Position numbers and translations under genes: made by a program. A stretch of DNA of 64,000 bases from Geomonas oryzae (GTDB lineage Bacteria; Desulfobacterota; Desulfuromonadia; Geobacterales; Geobacteraceae): contig NZ_RAHW01000006.1 in the NCBI RefSeq assembly GCF_004117875.1, positions 186,001 through 250,000 on the forward strand, written 5' to 3'. The notes under the pieces were generated by a model. The model had not been told where the DNA came from. It made no database searches and worked only from the letters and a program-made list of their open reading frames with translations. The first letter of the stretch is position 1. The number at the start of each line of letters is the position of its first letter. Shown here one piece after another: positions 1 to 8,825 of the stretch.

Positions 1-81
1 CGCCGGGTGGACGAAGAACTCCCATGCCCTTTCGATGGGCATCGGCAGCAGCTGTTCCTGCTTCAATCGGTACATCTTCAT
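1..81 (-). CDS. SRPBCC-family protein, N-terminal 27 residues only
   Basis: Only the first 27 codons are inside the window; the gene runs off the left edge. The N-terminus (MKMYRLKQEQLLPMPIERAW) resembles the opening strand and helix of SRPBCC ligand-binding proteins, where a short beta strand is followed by a P-x-x-x-x-W/F-F segment. The start at 81 is chosen because a GGAAGGAA ribosome site lies just upstream; a second in-frame ATG at 75 is possible. It is the last gene of the leftmost minus-strand group, 14 bases downstream of cheD. Function beyond a hydrophobic-ligand-binding fold cannot be inferred from this fragment. Confidence 0.6.
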   Translation of the reverse strand, partial: MKMYRLKQEQLLPMPIERAWEFFVHPA

Positions 82-95
82 CACGTTCCTTCCTT

Positions 96-692
96 CTACC
101 AGAGTTCGATCTCGGTGAGTGCCGCCTGCTGCTGCTCGATCGCCTTTTGCCAGCAGTAACGGTCGCGCTGGGCGAGCTTGTCGCTGCGGCGAGAGTCCAC
201 CTTCCTGCGGTGCACCGCGAAGTCGCCGTTGGAGAAGTGGATCACCCGCCCGAAGTCCCCGCCGATGTCCATGGCGTCAATCGGGATCCTCTCCTGCTCC
301 AGAAATTGCATGATGAAGCGGCAGTTGACCTGCCCCACGCAGAAGAAGTTGTCATGGGAGCTTTCCGGGTTGATGATGGTGGCCCCGCCGAAGATCTTGG
401 CTTTCACGTGGCGTCGGTCCGTCCCTTGCGCCATCATGGCGTTGATCAAAAGGTCCATGGCGTGGATGCCGTAGCGACCCGCGTCGGTGATGTTGAGTGG
501 GAGATCCCGCGAATAGCGCGGGTTGCTCAGCATGAAGTGGTTCATCCCGATGATGCGCCTTACCGGGTCGTAGAGGCAGGCCGCGATGCAGGAACCCAGG
601 AGCGTGGAGATGACGCAGGGACCGCCGGTTACGTAGAGTTCTCCCGGCGAAATGGTGACCCGCTCTCCGTTTTGGTACTTTTCGATTTTCAT
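96..692 (-). CDS. cheD: Chemoreceptor glutamine deamidase CheD
   Basis: CheD deamidates specific glutamines of methyl-accepting chemotaxis proteins in the cytoplasm and tunes chemotactic adaptation, often with CheC. The family signature is visible: a T-LLGSCIA segment (residues 30-37 region) supplies the catalytic cysteine, followed by a GMNHFMLS segment with the catalytic histidine and a later KIFGGA motif. The length (198 aa) is slightly above the usual 160-ish because of a basic, Gln-rich C-terminal tail. The start at 692 is preferred over an in-frame upstream codon at 728 because AGGAGA lies about 10 bases upstream. It follows the hybrid kinase with a 37-base gap, so it may be co-transcribed with a regulator of chemotaxis-like behaviour. 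No other che gene is nearby. Confidence 0.85.
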   Translation of the reverse strand: MKIEKYQNGERVTISPGELYVTGGPCVISTLLGSCIAACLYDPVRRIIGMNHFMLSNPRYSRDLPLNITDAGRYGIHAMDLLINAMMAQGTDRRHVKAKIFGGATIINPESSHDNFFCVGQVNCRFIMQFLEQERIPIDAMDIGGDFGRVIHFSNGDFAVHRRKVDSRRSDKLAQRDRYCWQKAIEQQQAALTEIELW

Positions 693-729
693 CGGGCACC
701 TGTCTCCTGCGGGTTTGCAGCGCGGCAAA

Positions 730-3291
730 CTACGCCAGCACCTGCCTGATCTTCTCCCGGAGCTTTTCCATCTCCAGCGGCTTCTGTATGTAGTGCATCC
801 CCGACTCCATCACGCCCCGCTGCACCACGGTGTCCGCGGTGTGGCCGGACATGTACAGCACGCGGAGCTCGGGCGCGAACTCCTTGATGCGCGCCACCAT
901 CTCCCGCCCGTTCATCTCCGGCATCACCACGTCGGTCAGGATCATGTCGATTTCCGATCGCCTGTCCCGGCAGATCTCCATCGCCCGGAACGGGGTCTGC
1001 GCCTGGATCACCTTGAGTCCCATCTCCTCCAGAAGGCGCGTGGTGAGCCACAAGAGCATCTCCTCGTCCTCGACGAGGAGGATCGTGCCCTGCAACTTCT
1101 CTTCGTCCGCCGAGCCCACTTCGGCGCTTTCCCCCTGTTCCGGCAGGCGCGGCAGGTAGATCCGGAACACCGCCCCCTCGCCAAGTTCGCTGTAGACGTT
1201 GATGAAGCCGCCGTTTTGGCTCACGATGCCGTACACGGTGGAGAGCCCGAGGCCGGTCCCTTTGCCCGCCCCTTTCGTGGTGAAGAAGGGCTCGAAGATG
1301 TGCGCCGCGGTGGCCTTGTCCATGCCGCAGCCGGTGTCGCTCACGGTGAGACAGACGTACTCCCCGGCGCGGGCCTCCGGGTGCAGGTAGGCGTACTGGC
1401 TGGTCATCCTGACGTTGGTGGTCTCGATGTTGAGGCTGCCTCCTTCCGGCATGGCGTCGCGCGCGTTCACCGCGAGGTTGATCAGGACCTGGTCCACCTG
1501 CGAGGGGTCAATGAGCACGCACCAGAGCCCCTGCGCGGGATGGAAGGAGAGTTGCACGTCCTCGCCGATGAGCCTCAAAAGGATCCGGTTCGCCTCCTGG
1601 ATCTGCCGGTTGAGGTCCACGGGCTTGGGCGATATCACCTCCTTGCGCGAGAAAGCCAGGAGCTGCCGGGTGATGTCGCTCGAGCGGCGGGCCGCGTTTA
1701 TGATGAGTTCCAGGTACTGCCCCACCGGCTCACCGTCTTCCAGCTTTCTTTTCGAAAGTTCGGCCGCGCCGGAGATGACGCTCAACATGTTGTTGAAGTC
1801 GTGCGCCACCCCGCCGGCCAAACGCCCGATCGACTCCATCTTCTGGGATTGGCGGAACTGTTCCTCCAGGTGCTTTCGTTCCGTGGTGTTGATGAAGGCG
1901 ACGACTGCTCCCACCACCTTCCCCTCCTTCACCTGCGGATAACACCAGTATTCCGCCGGGAAGCTGCTGCCGTCCGAGCGCCAGAAGACCTCGTCCTCGA
2001 CGTGCCCCACCTTTCCCTGCTGGATCGCTTGGTGCGCCCTGCACTCCGCCTGCGGCATCTTCCTGCCGTCGGGGTAGCTGTGGTGCATCACCTCGTGCAT
2101 GTTCCTGCCGAGAAGCTCCTGCGCCCCATGGTACCCGAGCATCCTGACGCAGGCGCGGTTGCAGAAGGTGCACCTTCCCTCGAGGTCGACGCCGTAGATC
2201 GCCTCGCCGGTCGAGTCGAGCAGAAGCCGCAGCCGTTCCTCGCTTTCCCTAAGCGCCTCCTCCGCCTGCCAGCGCTCAGAGATCTCCTCCTCGAGCTGTG
2301 CGGCCTGTTCCTGCAGGCTTTCCTGGGCCGCCTGCCGCTCGGTGATCTCTTCCTCGAGTTGCACGGCCTTTTGCTTCACCTCTTCCTCGGCCCTTCTGCG
2401 CTCGTCGATCTCCTGCTTTAGCTGCCAAAGGGCGTACCCCATGCCGGTCACGAGGACCAGGGAAAGGGCTTTGAGGAGGCTAAGGCGCCAGTCGACCCGG
2501 CTGTGGTAGCGCTGCACCCGGAGCATGACGCCGCTCGCCTCATCGGTAATCGGCACTTCCCTGATGGCGTGACGGTCCGTGGTGTCGCGCTGCGAAGAGG
2601 TGGCGAGGATACGGCCGTTGATGTCGGAGAGGCTCAGGTGGTAGAGGCGGGGACGGGTCTGCGAGATCAACTGCTGCAGCAGCCTGTCGCAGGAGTAGAC
2701 CCCTCCGAAGAGTCCGAGAAAAGTATCGCCCCGGAACACCGGGACCCAGATCTCGAAGGACGGTCTTCCCTGGATCGCCTCGAAAGGACGTGTGTACACC
2801 GCCTTGCGCTGCTCGCGGGCCAGGTGGGAGGCCCGCTTGGGCTCCGGGAGGTTCAGCTGCAGGCCGACGATCTGACGGTTGGGGGCAAGCGGTGCCACGT
2901 CGGTGATGGTGAAGTCGGCGTCGACCCAGGTGACGTTGATCAGCTCGGGATGGGCCTGCACGTACCGGCTCACCCTCTCCTGAAAGAGCCCGGCATCGAG
3001 CTTTCCAGCGCTCCGCTCGAAGGCGAGCATCTCGAGGTAACTCTTGTTTCCATCCAGGGTGATCTGAAGCGATCCGCTGAAGGTCCTGGTGCGGGTGGCG
3101 AGGTCGCTTTCCTTGGCCCTTTCGTTATTTCCCTCGGTGAACCAGACGATGAGTGCGAAAACGAACAGGAAGATGGCGAACAGCACGATGCTGTAGCGTA
3201 GTGCGACCGACCGTTTGCCGGCAAGGTCTTGCTGGGGGGGGGAGTAACTCGTCTTCGGCACAACTTCCTCCGGCGGGACAGGGTGATGCAC
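730..3291 (-). CDS. Hybrid sensor histidine kinase (extracytoplasmic sensor, PAS, HisKA, HATPase, REC)
   Basis: An 853-residue membrane-bound hybrid kinase. Transmembrane helices lie at about 31-50 and 270-292 and enclose a roughly 220-residue periplasmic sensor of CHASE/PDC type. A charged coiled coil (about 292-352) leads to a PAS domain (about 350-475). The phosphoacceptor H-box reads GGVAHDFNN (His about 497). The ATPase part shows an NARD N-box, a DTGCGMD segment and a GKGTGLGLS G-box. A C-terminal receiver (about 735-850) has acidic residues VEDEE, the phosphoacceptor in LTDVVMPEMNG and a late lysine in IQKPLEM. The receiver gives an internal phosphorelay, and no separate regulator is adjacent. 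The ligand is unknown. cheD lies just downstream on the same strand. Confidence 0.92.
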   Translation of the reverse strand: MHHPVPPEEVVPKTSYSPPQQDLAGKRSVALRYSIVLFAIFLFVFALIVWFTEGNNERAKESDLATRTRTFSGSLQITLDGNKSYLEMLAFERSAGKLDAGLFQERVSRYVQAHPELINVTWVDADFTITDVAPLAPNRQIVGLQLNLPEPKRASHLAREQRKAVYTRPFEAIQGRPSFEIWVPVFRGDTFLGLFGGVYSCDRLLQQLISQTRPRLYHLSLSDINGRILATSSQRDTTDRHAIREVPITDEASGVMLRVQRYHSRVDWRLSLLKALSLVLVTGMGYALWQLKQEIDERRRAEEEVKQKAVQLEEEITERQAAQESLQEQAAQLEEEISERWQAEEALRESEERLRLLLDSTGEAIYGVDLEGRCTFCNRACVRMLGYHGAQELLGRNMHEVMHHSYPDGRKMPQAECRAHQAIQQGKVGHVEDEVFWRSDGSSFPAEYWCYPQVKEGKVVGAVVAFINTTERKHLEEQFRQSQKMESIGRLAGGVAHDFNNMLSVISGAAELSKRKLEDGEPVGQYLELIINAARRSSDITRQLLAFSRKEVISPKPVDLNRQIQEANRILLRLIGEDVQLSFHPAQGLWCVLIDPSQVDQVLINLAVNARDAMPEGGSLNIETTNVRMTSQYAYLHPEARAGEYVCLTVSDTGCGMDKATAAHIFEPFFTTKGAGKGTGLGLSTVYGIVSQNGGFINVYSELGEGAVFRIYLPRLPEQGESAEVGSADEEKLQGTILLVEDEEMLLWLTTRLLEEMGLKVIQAQTPFRAMEICRDRRSEIDMILTDVVMPEMNGREMVARIKEFAPELRVLYMSGHTADTVVQRGVMESGMHYIQKPLEMEKLREKIRQVLA

Positions 3292-3475
3292 CGCTCATCG
3301 GCATTTTGGCGGAAATGTTGAGTTATGTGACGCCGTCGAGCAGCCTCGGGCGACTTAATGATAACAGCAAAAAACGGTTGCACAAACGGAAGAACCCGCC
3401 GTTACCGGCGGGTTCATGGGGGCTGCGTCCGTTGGTCTCCCCCTCCCGGGGATGGGAGGGGGGAGGAGCCTGCGG

Positions 3476-6436
3476 TTATGCGGGGAAGTTTCTCGAGATG
3501 TGCAGCCTCAGGATGTCCTCGAACTCGGTTTCCTGGTCGCCGCGGTACACCATGGAGGAGCCGAGCTCGGCGGCTAAGATGGCGCAGAGGTACTTCTGCG
3601 GCAGCGTGGCGATCCTGCGGCGGTAGCGCGCGTTGTCGGCGATGAGCACCGGCAGGTGGGCGAGCACCGCACGGCGAAACGGCGCCTGGCCGAGGAGCTC
3701 CGGGCGCCCCTGGAAGAAGCGGAACAGGCGCGCGTAGTGGCCGTTGATCTCGGTGCTGATGGCGTCGGAGATCTCGGTGCACGGCAGGACCGGGTTGTCG
3801 CGATGGCGCTTCAGGATGAGGCGCGCCTCGTCCGCCGCCCGCTTCTCGAGGATGGCGATCACCCCTGCCACGTACTCTTCCTTGTCGGCCAGGAACTCGG
3901 CATCGCTCATGAGCAGGTTCGCGATGATCTCGTAGGAGGAGGAGATGACGCCGCACTTGTTGGCCGAGGCGTCACGCATGATGATGACCCCCTTCTTCTG
4001 CAGCTGCATGCGGGCCTCGGGCGTGATGAAGGAGTTGGCCCCCTCCACGATGGCGCGTGCCGAGGGGGTGCCGTCGGAGAGGAAGAAGCGTTCCCAGTTG
4101 TTGGCGTCGATGGTCTCGGGACGCCCCCCTCCGGGGATGAAGAGGTCGGCCTCGGTGGTGAAGGGAAGCTCCCCGAAGAGGCGGGAGAACTCGTCGATGG
4201 AGATCCATTCCTCGAATAGACCGTCCGCCTTCATGGTCGCCTTGCGGTAAAGGGTCTTCAGCCCCTCGGTGCGGCTGCCGCTTCTGAAGAGCATGAAGCC
4301 CCCCTCGTGCAGCGCTTTCGGGTTGAAGCCGTCCAAGTCTTCCTTCAGGAGGATGCGGGAGAGCTCCTCGTGGCGCGCCCCTTTCGGATCGAAGAGGGCG
4401 GCGGTGCCGTCCAGGATGAGGCGGATCTGCATCCGGGGATAGCGGTCCAGCATGATGCGCATGGCGTTACCCGCCACGTCGCCGTTGGGGCCGCCGGTGA
4501 ACTTCACGCTGAAGGGGTGGTTCACCATGTCGATGCCGAGGTCGGCCATGGTGATCTCGGCGAAGCGGACCACGCCGGTAGAGGTGACGCCGAACTCCTT
4601 GTGGTTGATGCCGACCGTCTTGCTGGACATGATGCCGATCCCCAGGAGGTAGCCGCGGTTTTTGGAGATCCGCGCGATGCTCTCGATCATGGAGTCGTGC
4701 ATGTTCTCGTCCGGGCCGAGTTCGATCGGTTCGTCCTCGCGGTAGTAGTCCACCACCGCCGGGAGCTTCGCCACGCCGTTTTGGGTCACGAAGATGTCGA
4801 GGAAGGCGTTCGCCACGCCGTACTGCAGCTTGTAGAGCCTGAGCGTCTCCAGGTCGCGCTCCCCGCTTCTTTGCAGGTCCCCCGCTTCGAGGATCAGCAC
4901 GAGTTTGGATCCCCCCTCGTAGATGTCCTTGTTCTTCAGGTGCTGCGTGTGGGCGAGGACGAAGTTCTCGCGGAAGATGGTGTTCGCGTTGGTGATGAAA
5001 TCGTCGCCGTTTCTAGCGATCACGGTGCGCCAGCCGCCGCGGGCGATGTCGGAGAAGCCTATGTGGTAGCCGAAACCGAAGCGGCTGAAGAAGAAGGTGA
5101 CCCGGAAGGGGAGGGCGGTGGGAAGATCCGAGGTGAACTCCCGGCCGAGCTCGGTCAGGTAAGCGGGGTCGAGCCTGAAGGCAAGCGCCTGTTTCTCCGG
5201 TACGTAGAAGTTCGTCTTCAGGGTGTGCTTTATGAAGATGAGGCAGCAGCGGAAGATGGCGCGGCGCACCTCGTCCAGGTAGCGGTGGCCCGTGTTGTAC
5301 TCCTCCACGACCCGCTCGGTCTCGGCGAGGGCGCTCGGGTATATCAGCTCACGGTCGGAGACCGCGGGATCGAAGCGCACCGAGAAGAGCTCGGTCAACT
5401 GCAGGGCGATCTCGGGGTGCGAGAAGAAGGCGCTCTTCACGTCGTCCAGGCCGAAACGGTCCGGCTGGTTGTGGGCGAGGTTCGTGTGGCAGAAGGCGAT
5501 GAAGGCGTTCACGAGGGAACCCTGCCGGCCGGAGAAGGTCCCCTTGGTGACGAAGTCGCGGTAGGCGAGGGAATTCGTCGCGAGGATCTGGGTGTTGTAG
5601 AGCTCGTTTCTGAGGACGCTGAAGAGTTCGCTGCCGCGGGAGAGGATCTCGCCGTCGCGGCGGCGCACGTAGAAGGTCCCGAGGAAGAGCGGGTGCACGC
5701 CGTTGGAGATGGTGAGGCAGTAGGCGCGGTTAACGCCGAGGTCGAGGCGGTTGAACACCTCCATCACCTGGAGCAGGAAGTCGTGCTGCGGCGGGTTGGC
5801 GACGGCGAAGTGGATGCGCGACTCTTTCCCCCCCTCCATCTCCTCGACGTCCAGGTAGAGACCTCCGGCCTGATTCCCTTTCTGATAGAGGTTCAGCACC
5901 TGGGCCAGGCGCTCGGGCCACGCCATGCGGACGTAGTTCTCGTTGTTGAGCCAGATTATGCGCAGGAGGCGGTCCAGGTTGCCCATGGCGAAGTCCGGGT
6001 AGCTATTGCGCAGCGCCTTTGCCACTTTGGACCGTATCGCGGCAGGAACCTCTTTACCCCCCTCCAGGATCTCCTTGTTGCTTTTCCTGTCGAACTCGAA
6101 GCGCTGGATTTCGAGGGTGCGGTCGCTTCCCGGGAGCGGATTCTCCGAGTGGCCGATCATGGCGTACGAGATCTCCCGCTCGGGGATGCGGCGCAGCGTG
6201 TCGTACAGGGACCCCGGCACGTTGGGGAGCGCCTGGATCAGGCATTTTTCACGGTCGGCGAGCACGAGACGGCGGTTTTGGGCGAGGCTTCCCATCTCGC
6301 GTTCGAGAAGGGCCATCGCCTCCGGCTCGTCCTTCATGGCGATGAAGAAGTAAGGGGGGAACTGCTCCATGAGCCAGGAACGGTTCTCCATGATCTGGGT
6401 GCTCAGTCTTTTAAGCTCTGCGGCGGTTGCTTTCAT
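3476..6436 (-). CDS. Large NAD-dependent glutamate dehydrogenase
   Basis: A 986-residue member of the large NAD-specific glutamate dehydrogenase group, which oxidatively deaminates glutamate to 2-oxoglutarate and ammonium using NAD. It is shorter than the 1,600-residue GDH180 enzymes but much longer than the 450-residue hexameric type. The dehydrogenase core is in the middle: an RNGDDFITNANTIF segment, GGSKLVL with the likely substrate lysine, then VGINHKEFGVTSTGV, and the nucleotide-binding region FTGGPNGDVAGNAM. The N-terminal 400 residues are the family's regulatory region. Translation starts at 6436 (MKATAAELK) behind an AAGGGAG-like site. It lies 61 bases downstream of the dicarboxylate carrier on the same strand, suggesting that amino-acid and C4-acid use are coupled. 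Confidence 0.88.
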   Translation of the reverse strand: MKATAAELKRLSTQIMENRSWLMEQFPPYFFIAMKDEPEAMALLEREMGSLAQNRRLVLADREKCLIQALPNVPGSLYDTLRRIPEREISYAMIGHSENPLPGSDRTLEIQRFEFDRKSNKEILEGGKEVPAAIRSKVAKALRNSYPDFAMGNLDRLLRIIWLNNENYVRMAWPERLAQVLNLYQKGNQAGGLYLDVEEMEGGKESRIHFAVANPPQHDFLLQVMEVFNRLDLGVNRAYCLTISNGVHPLFLGTFYVRRRDGEILSRGSELFSVLRNELYNTQILATNSLAYRDFVTKGTFSGRQGSLVNAFIAFCHTNLAHNQPDRFGLDDVKSAFFSHPEIALQLTELFSVRFDPAVSDRELIYPSALAETERVVEEYNTGHRYLDEVRRAIFRCCLIFIKHTLKTNFYVPEKQALAFRLDPAYLTELGREFTSDLPTALPFRVTFFFSRFGFGYHIGFSDIARGGWRTVIARNGDDFITNANTIFRENFVLAHTQHLKNKDIYEGGSKLVLILEAGDLQRSGERDLETLRLYKLQYGVANAFLDIFVTQNGVAKLPAVVDYYREDEPIELGPDENMHDSMIESIARISKNRGYLLGIGIMSSKTVGINHKEFGVTSTGVVRFAEITMADLGIDMVNHPFSVKFTGGPNGDVAGNAMRIMLDRYPRMQIRLILDGTAALFDPKGARHEELSRILLKEDLDGFNPKALHEGGFMLFRSGSRTEGLKTLYRKATMKADGLFEEWISIDEFSRLFGELPFTTEADLFIPGGGRPETIDANNWERFFLSDGTPSARAIVEGANSFITPEARMQLQKKGVIIMRDASANKCGVISSSYEIIANLLMSDAEFLADKEEYVAGVIAILEKRAADEARLILKRHRDNPVLPCTEISDAISTEINGHYARLFRFFQGRPELLGQAPFRRAVLAHLPVLIADNARYRRRIATLPQKYLCAILAAELGSSMVYRGDQETEFEDILRLHISRNFPA

Positions 6437-6497
6437 TGCTCGTAACTCCCTTCTGAGAAAGGTTGATGGTGCATAAGGACCTTGGTTTCTATTGCCG

Positions 6498-8138
6498 TTA
6501 GAACATGAGCTTAGCCAGCACGAACCCGATGCCTATCGATGAGAAGGTGGCGACGAGCCCGGGAATCATGAAACTGTGGTTCAGGACGTAGCGTCCGATC
6601 CCCGTGGTGCCGGTGCGGTCGAAGTTGATCGCGGCGACCACGGTCGGGTAGTTCGGGATGAAGAAATAGCCGTTCACCGCAGGGAACATGGCGATGAGAA
6701 ACGGCGCCGGGATGCCTAGGCTGATGCCTAGCGGCATGAGTGCCCGCACCGTCGCCGCCTGGCTGTAGAGCAGGATGGAGAGGACGAAGAGGGCGAAGGC
6801 GAAGAGCCACGGCGCTGTGGTTACCATCTCCTTGATGGAGCCGCTCAGGAAGTCCATGTTCCCCTGGAAGAAGGTGTCGCCCATCCAGGCGATACCGAAG
6901 ATGGCGATGACCGCCTGCACCCCGGCGATGAAGACGCTCCCCTCGGCGACCTTGTGGATCTTCACCTTGCAGATAAGGAGCATGAGTGCGGCGATGGAGA
7001 GCATGACGATCTCGATCACGTGCGGCATCCCCATCTTTTCCTTGTTCTGCGCGGGGCGCTTGTCGTCGAACTTGACGATATGGTAGCCGAAGGGCGTCTT
7101 TATCACTTCGGTCAGGTCGCCCGGTTTCTTCAGTTTCGCGCACGCTTTCTCGAATTCGGGGATCATTTTCCCCTTCGCCTGCCAGCCGAGGTCGCCGCCG
7201 GTGGTCGCGGTGGCGTCGATGGAGCACTGCTTGGCGATATCGGAGAAGCTCCCGCCGGATTTAAGCTGGGCGAGCACCTCTTTCGCCTCGGATTCGCTTC
7301 TTACCACGATGTGGCTGATGCGGGTGTCGCTACCGACGCTCCATTCCGGGCGCATCTGCGGGAAGGAGCCGAAAAGGACCACGAGGATGGTGCCCAAGAG
7401 GAAGAGGGCGACCGCGATCTTGGCGGTTGCCGGGGTGTTCCTGATCGCCTCGTTCACCTTGGCGGTGTCGGCATGCGCGGCGCGCGGCGGGGGGACGGTC
7501 CCCTCCTGCAGGCGCTTCTGGTATTCAGGATCCTGGTCCAGTTCCTTACCGAGCTTGTTGGAGATGAAAGCGGCGATGATGACGCCGATCAAGGTGGAGG
7601 GGATACAGACCTTCAGGATGTCGATCAGTTCGACGTTGAAGCCGAACTTGGCGGCGGACCCGCCGAGAAGGCCGAGAAGTGCCACGGTCGCCGCGGCGAT
7701 CGGGCTGGCGGTGATGGCCTGCTGCGAGGCGATGACCGAGATGGACATCGGGCGTTCCGGGCGTACCCCGGTCTCGCGCGCCACCTCGGCGATTACCGGA
7801 AGCACCGAATAGGCGACGTGGCCGGTGCCGGCGAAGAGGGTGAAGAAGTAGGTCACCATCGGACCCAGGAAGGTGATGCGGTCCGGGTTGTTCCTGAGGA
7901 TGCGCTCGGCGAGGGCGACGAGGTAGTCGAGCCCTCCGGCCGCCTGCAGGACTCCGGCGGCGGTGACCACCGCGGCGATCATCAGCATGACGTCGATGGG
8001 GGGTGCGGTAGGCTGCAGGTGAAACACGAAGGTGAGGACTGCGAGTCCGAGGCCGCCGAGAACGCCCAGGCCGATGCCGCCAAGGCGTGCCCCTACGAAG
8101 ATTGCTGCCAGTACCACTGCGAATTCGAGCCAGAACAT
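6498..8138 (-). CDS. dcuB: Dcu-family C4-dicarboxylate carrier with inserted parvulin (PpiC-type) domain
   Basis: Residues 1-265 and 370-546 together match the usual 440-residue DcuA/DcuB antiporter, an inner-membrane carrier exchanging fumarate, malate or aspartate for succinate in anaerobes. Typical stretches are [15 protein letters not shown] and [19 protein letters not shown]. Between transmembrane segments, residues about 273-363 form a complete parvulin-like peptidyl-prolyl isomerase domain: [14 protein letters not shown], then [28 protein letters not shown] and [12 protein letters not shown]. The start at 8138 (MFWLEFAVV) is set by an AGAGGGGAG ribosome site; an in-frame codon at 8228 would precede the predicted promoter. 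It is upstream of the glutamate dehydrogenase. Whether the inserted domain faces the periplasm needs a topology prediction; the position between two hydrophobic helices makes it plausible. Confidence 0.9.
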   Translation of the reverse strand: MFWLEFAVVLAAIFVGARLGGIGLGVLGGLGLAVLTFVFHLQPTAPPIDVMLMIAAVVTAAGVLQAAGGLDYLVALAERILRNNPDRITFLGPMVTYFFTLFAGTGHVAYSVLPVIAEVARETGVRPERPMSISVIASQQAITASPIAAATVALLGLLGGSAAKFGFNVELIDILKVCIPSTLIGVIIAAFISNKLGKELDQDPEYQKRLQEGTVPPPRAAHADTAKVNEAIRNTPATAKIAVALFLLGTILVVLFGSFPQMRPEWSVGSDTRISHIVVRSESEAKEVLAQLKSGGSFSDIAKQCSIDATATTGGDLGWQAKGKMIPEFEKACAKLKKPGDLTEVIKTPFGYHIVKFDDKRPAQNKEKMGMPHVIEIVMLSIAALMLLICKVKIHKVAEGSVFIAGVQAVIAIFGIAWMGDTFFQGNMDFLSGSIKEMVTTAPWLFAFALFVLSILLYSQAATVRALMPLGISLGIPAPFLIAMFPAVNGYFFIPNYPTVVAAINFDRTGTTGIGRYVLNHSFMIPGLVATFSSIGIGFVLAKLMF

Positions 8139-8192
8139 GATGATTCTCCCCTCTGAGGTGGTCGGACGTCCACGCGTCCATGACCTGGACAT

Positions 8193-8209
8193 AGCATCGG
8201 GGATGCCAA
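8193..8209 (-). promoter_or_regulatory. Candidate sigma-54 promoter for the Dcu carrier
   Basis: Read on the minus strand the site is TTGGCATCCCCGATGCT, with GG and GC exactly 10 bases apart, as in the -24/-12 consensus TTGGCACGNNNNTTGCW. It would start transcription about 40-45 bases before the ATG at 8138. A sigma-54 activator gene lies at 9737-11149, although a link is only inference. Confidence 0.5.
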
Positions 8210-8825
8210 GGGGAGTGTTTTGAGGCAAGCCTTTGTATTGGCAACGTTTTCTAGCGGTGAACGCGGCGTGACTTGCGCGCCGGGGGGTATGCCTTCGGGA
8301 ATAGGGGTGAGCATCACGTGGGAAAAACCGACGAAACTACGTGTGGTTAATGAACAGTATTACCATCGCTATAGTATGCCCGCGGGCATACCCCTTTTGA
8401 TGATGTTCACACGGGAATTTGGGGCATCAGGGGGGATCTCCCCACGAAGCGCAGCAGTAGGCGCCAGGCCCCCCCTTTTGCGAAGGCTCTTTAGGAAACT
8501 CCGAGGGGAGCCAATTGTTACTTGTCGTAGCAGAGAACATGCCCCTAACGTCCCCCCCCTTTGCGAAGGGGGAGCCTGTCCCCCGTTGAGATCGTTCCTA
8601 CGGTCCTCCGTGGGAACGCACGTTAGGGACGCTCCAGCGTCCCTAAGCGGACGCCGGAGCGTCCGAGGCTTTGCGTTCCCACGCTGGAGCGTAGGAACGA
8701 TGTGACTAAGAACCAAGCGCGAGGCCTAACGTTCCCCCCTTTGCGAAGGGGGGACAGGGGGGATTTGCCTTGGTAAGCGCGCACGCTGCGCAGGTAGACG
8801 CCGGATGTCCGGCAACAAGCCCGTC
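8210..8825. repeat. Gene-free stretch with palindromic repeat cluster (left of the selenoprotein gene)
   Basis: No gene is supported here. A perfect 18-base palindrome GTATGCCCGCGGGCATAC lies at 8374-8391. A GC-rich REP-like element at 8590-8702 consists of nested hairpins built from GTTCC(C/T)ACG...CGTGGGAAC and GACGCTCCAGCGTC arms; close copies are at 9362-9474 and 23090-23246. Short CCCCCTTTGCGAAGGGGG hairpins occur around 8550 and 8730. The segment 8509-8570 (GGAGCCAATTGTTACTTGTC and onward) recurs inverted around 9585-9645. Confidence 0.75.

Noticed and set aside
652..2421. A 589-codon plus-strand open frame opposite the first hybrid kinase
   Set aside because: Antisense shadow with Leu/His/Arg-rich low-complexity sequence. 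The minus-strand frame has a full kinase domain set.
4307..6445. A 712-codon plus-strand open frame opposite the glutamate dehydrogenase gene
   Set aside because: It is the antisense shadow of a GC-rich gene: His, Val, Glu and Asp-rich composition, no recognisable domain, no ribosome site.
8369..8716. A 115-codon frame containing IVPTLQRGNA and similar phrases
   Set aside because: These phrases are the stereotyped translation of the REP-like hairpins, and they recur at each repeat copy (also around 9400 and 23200).
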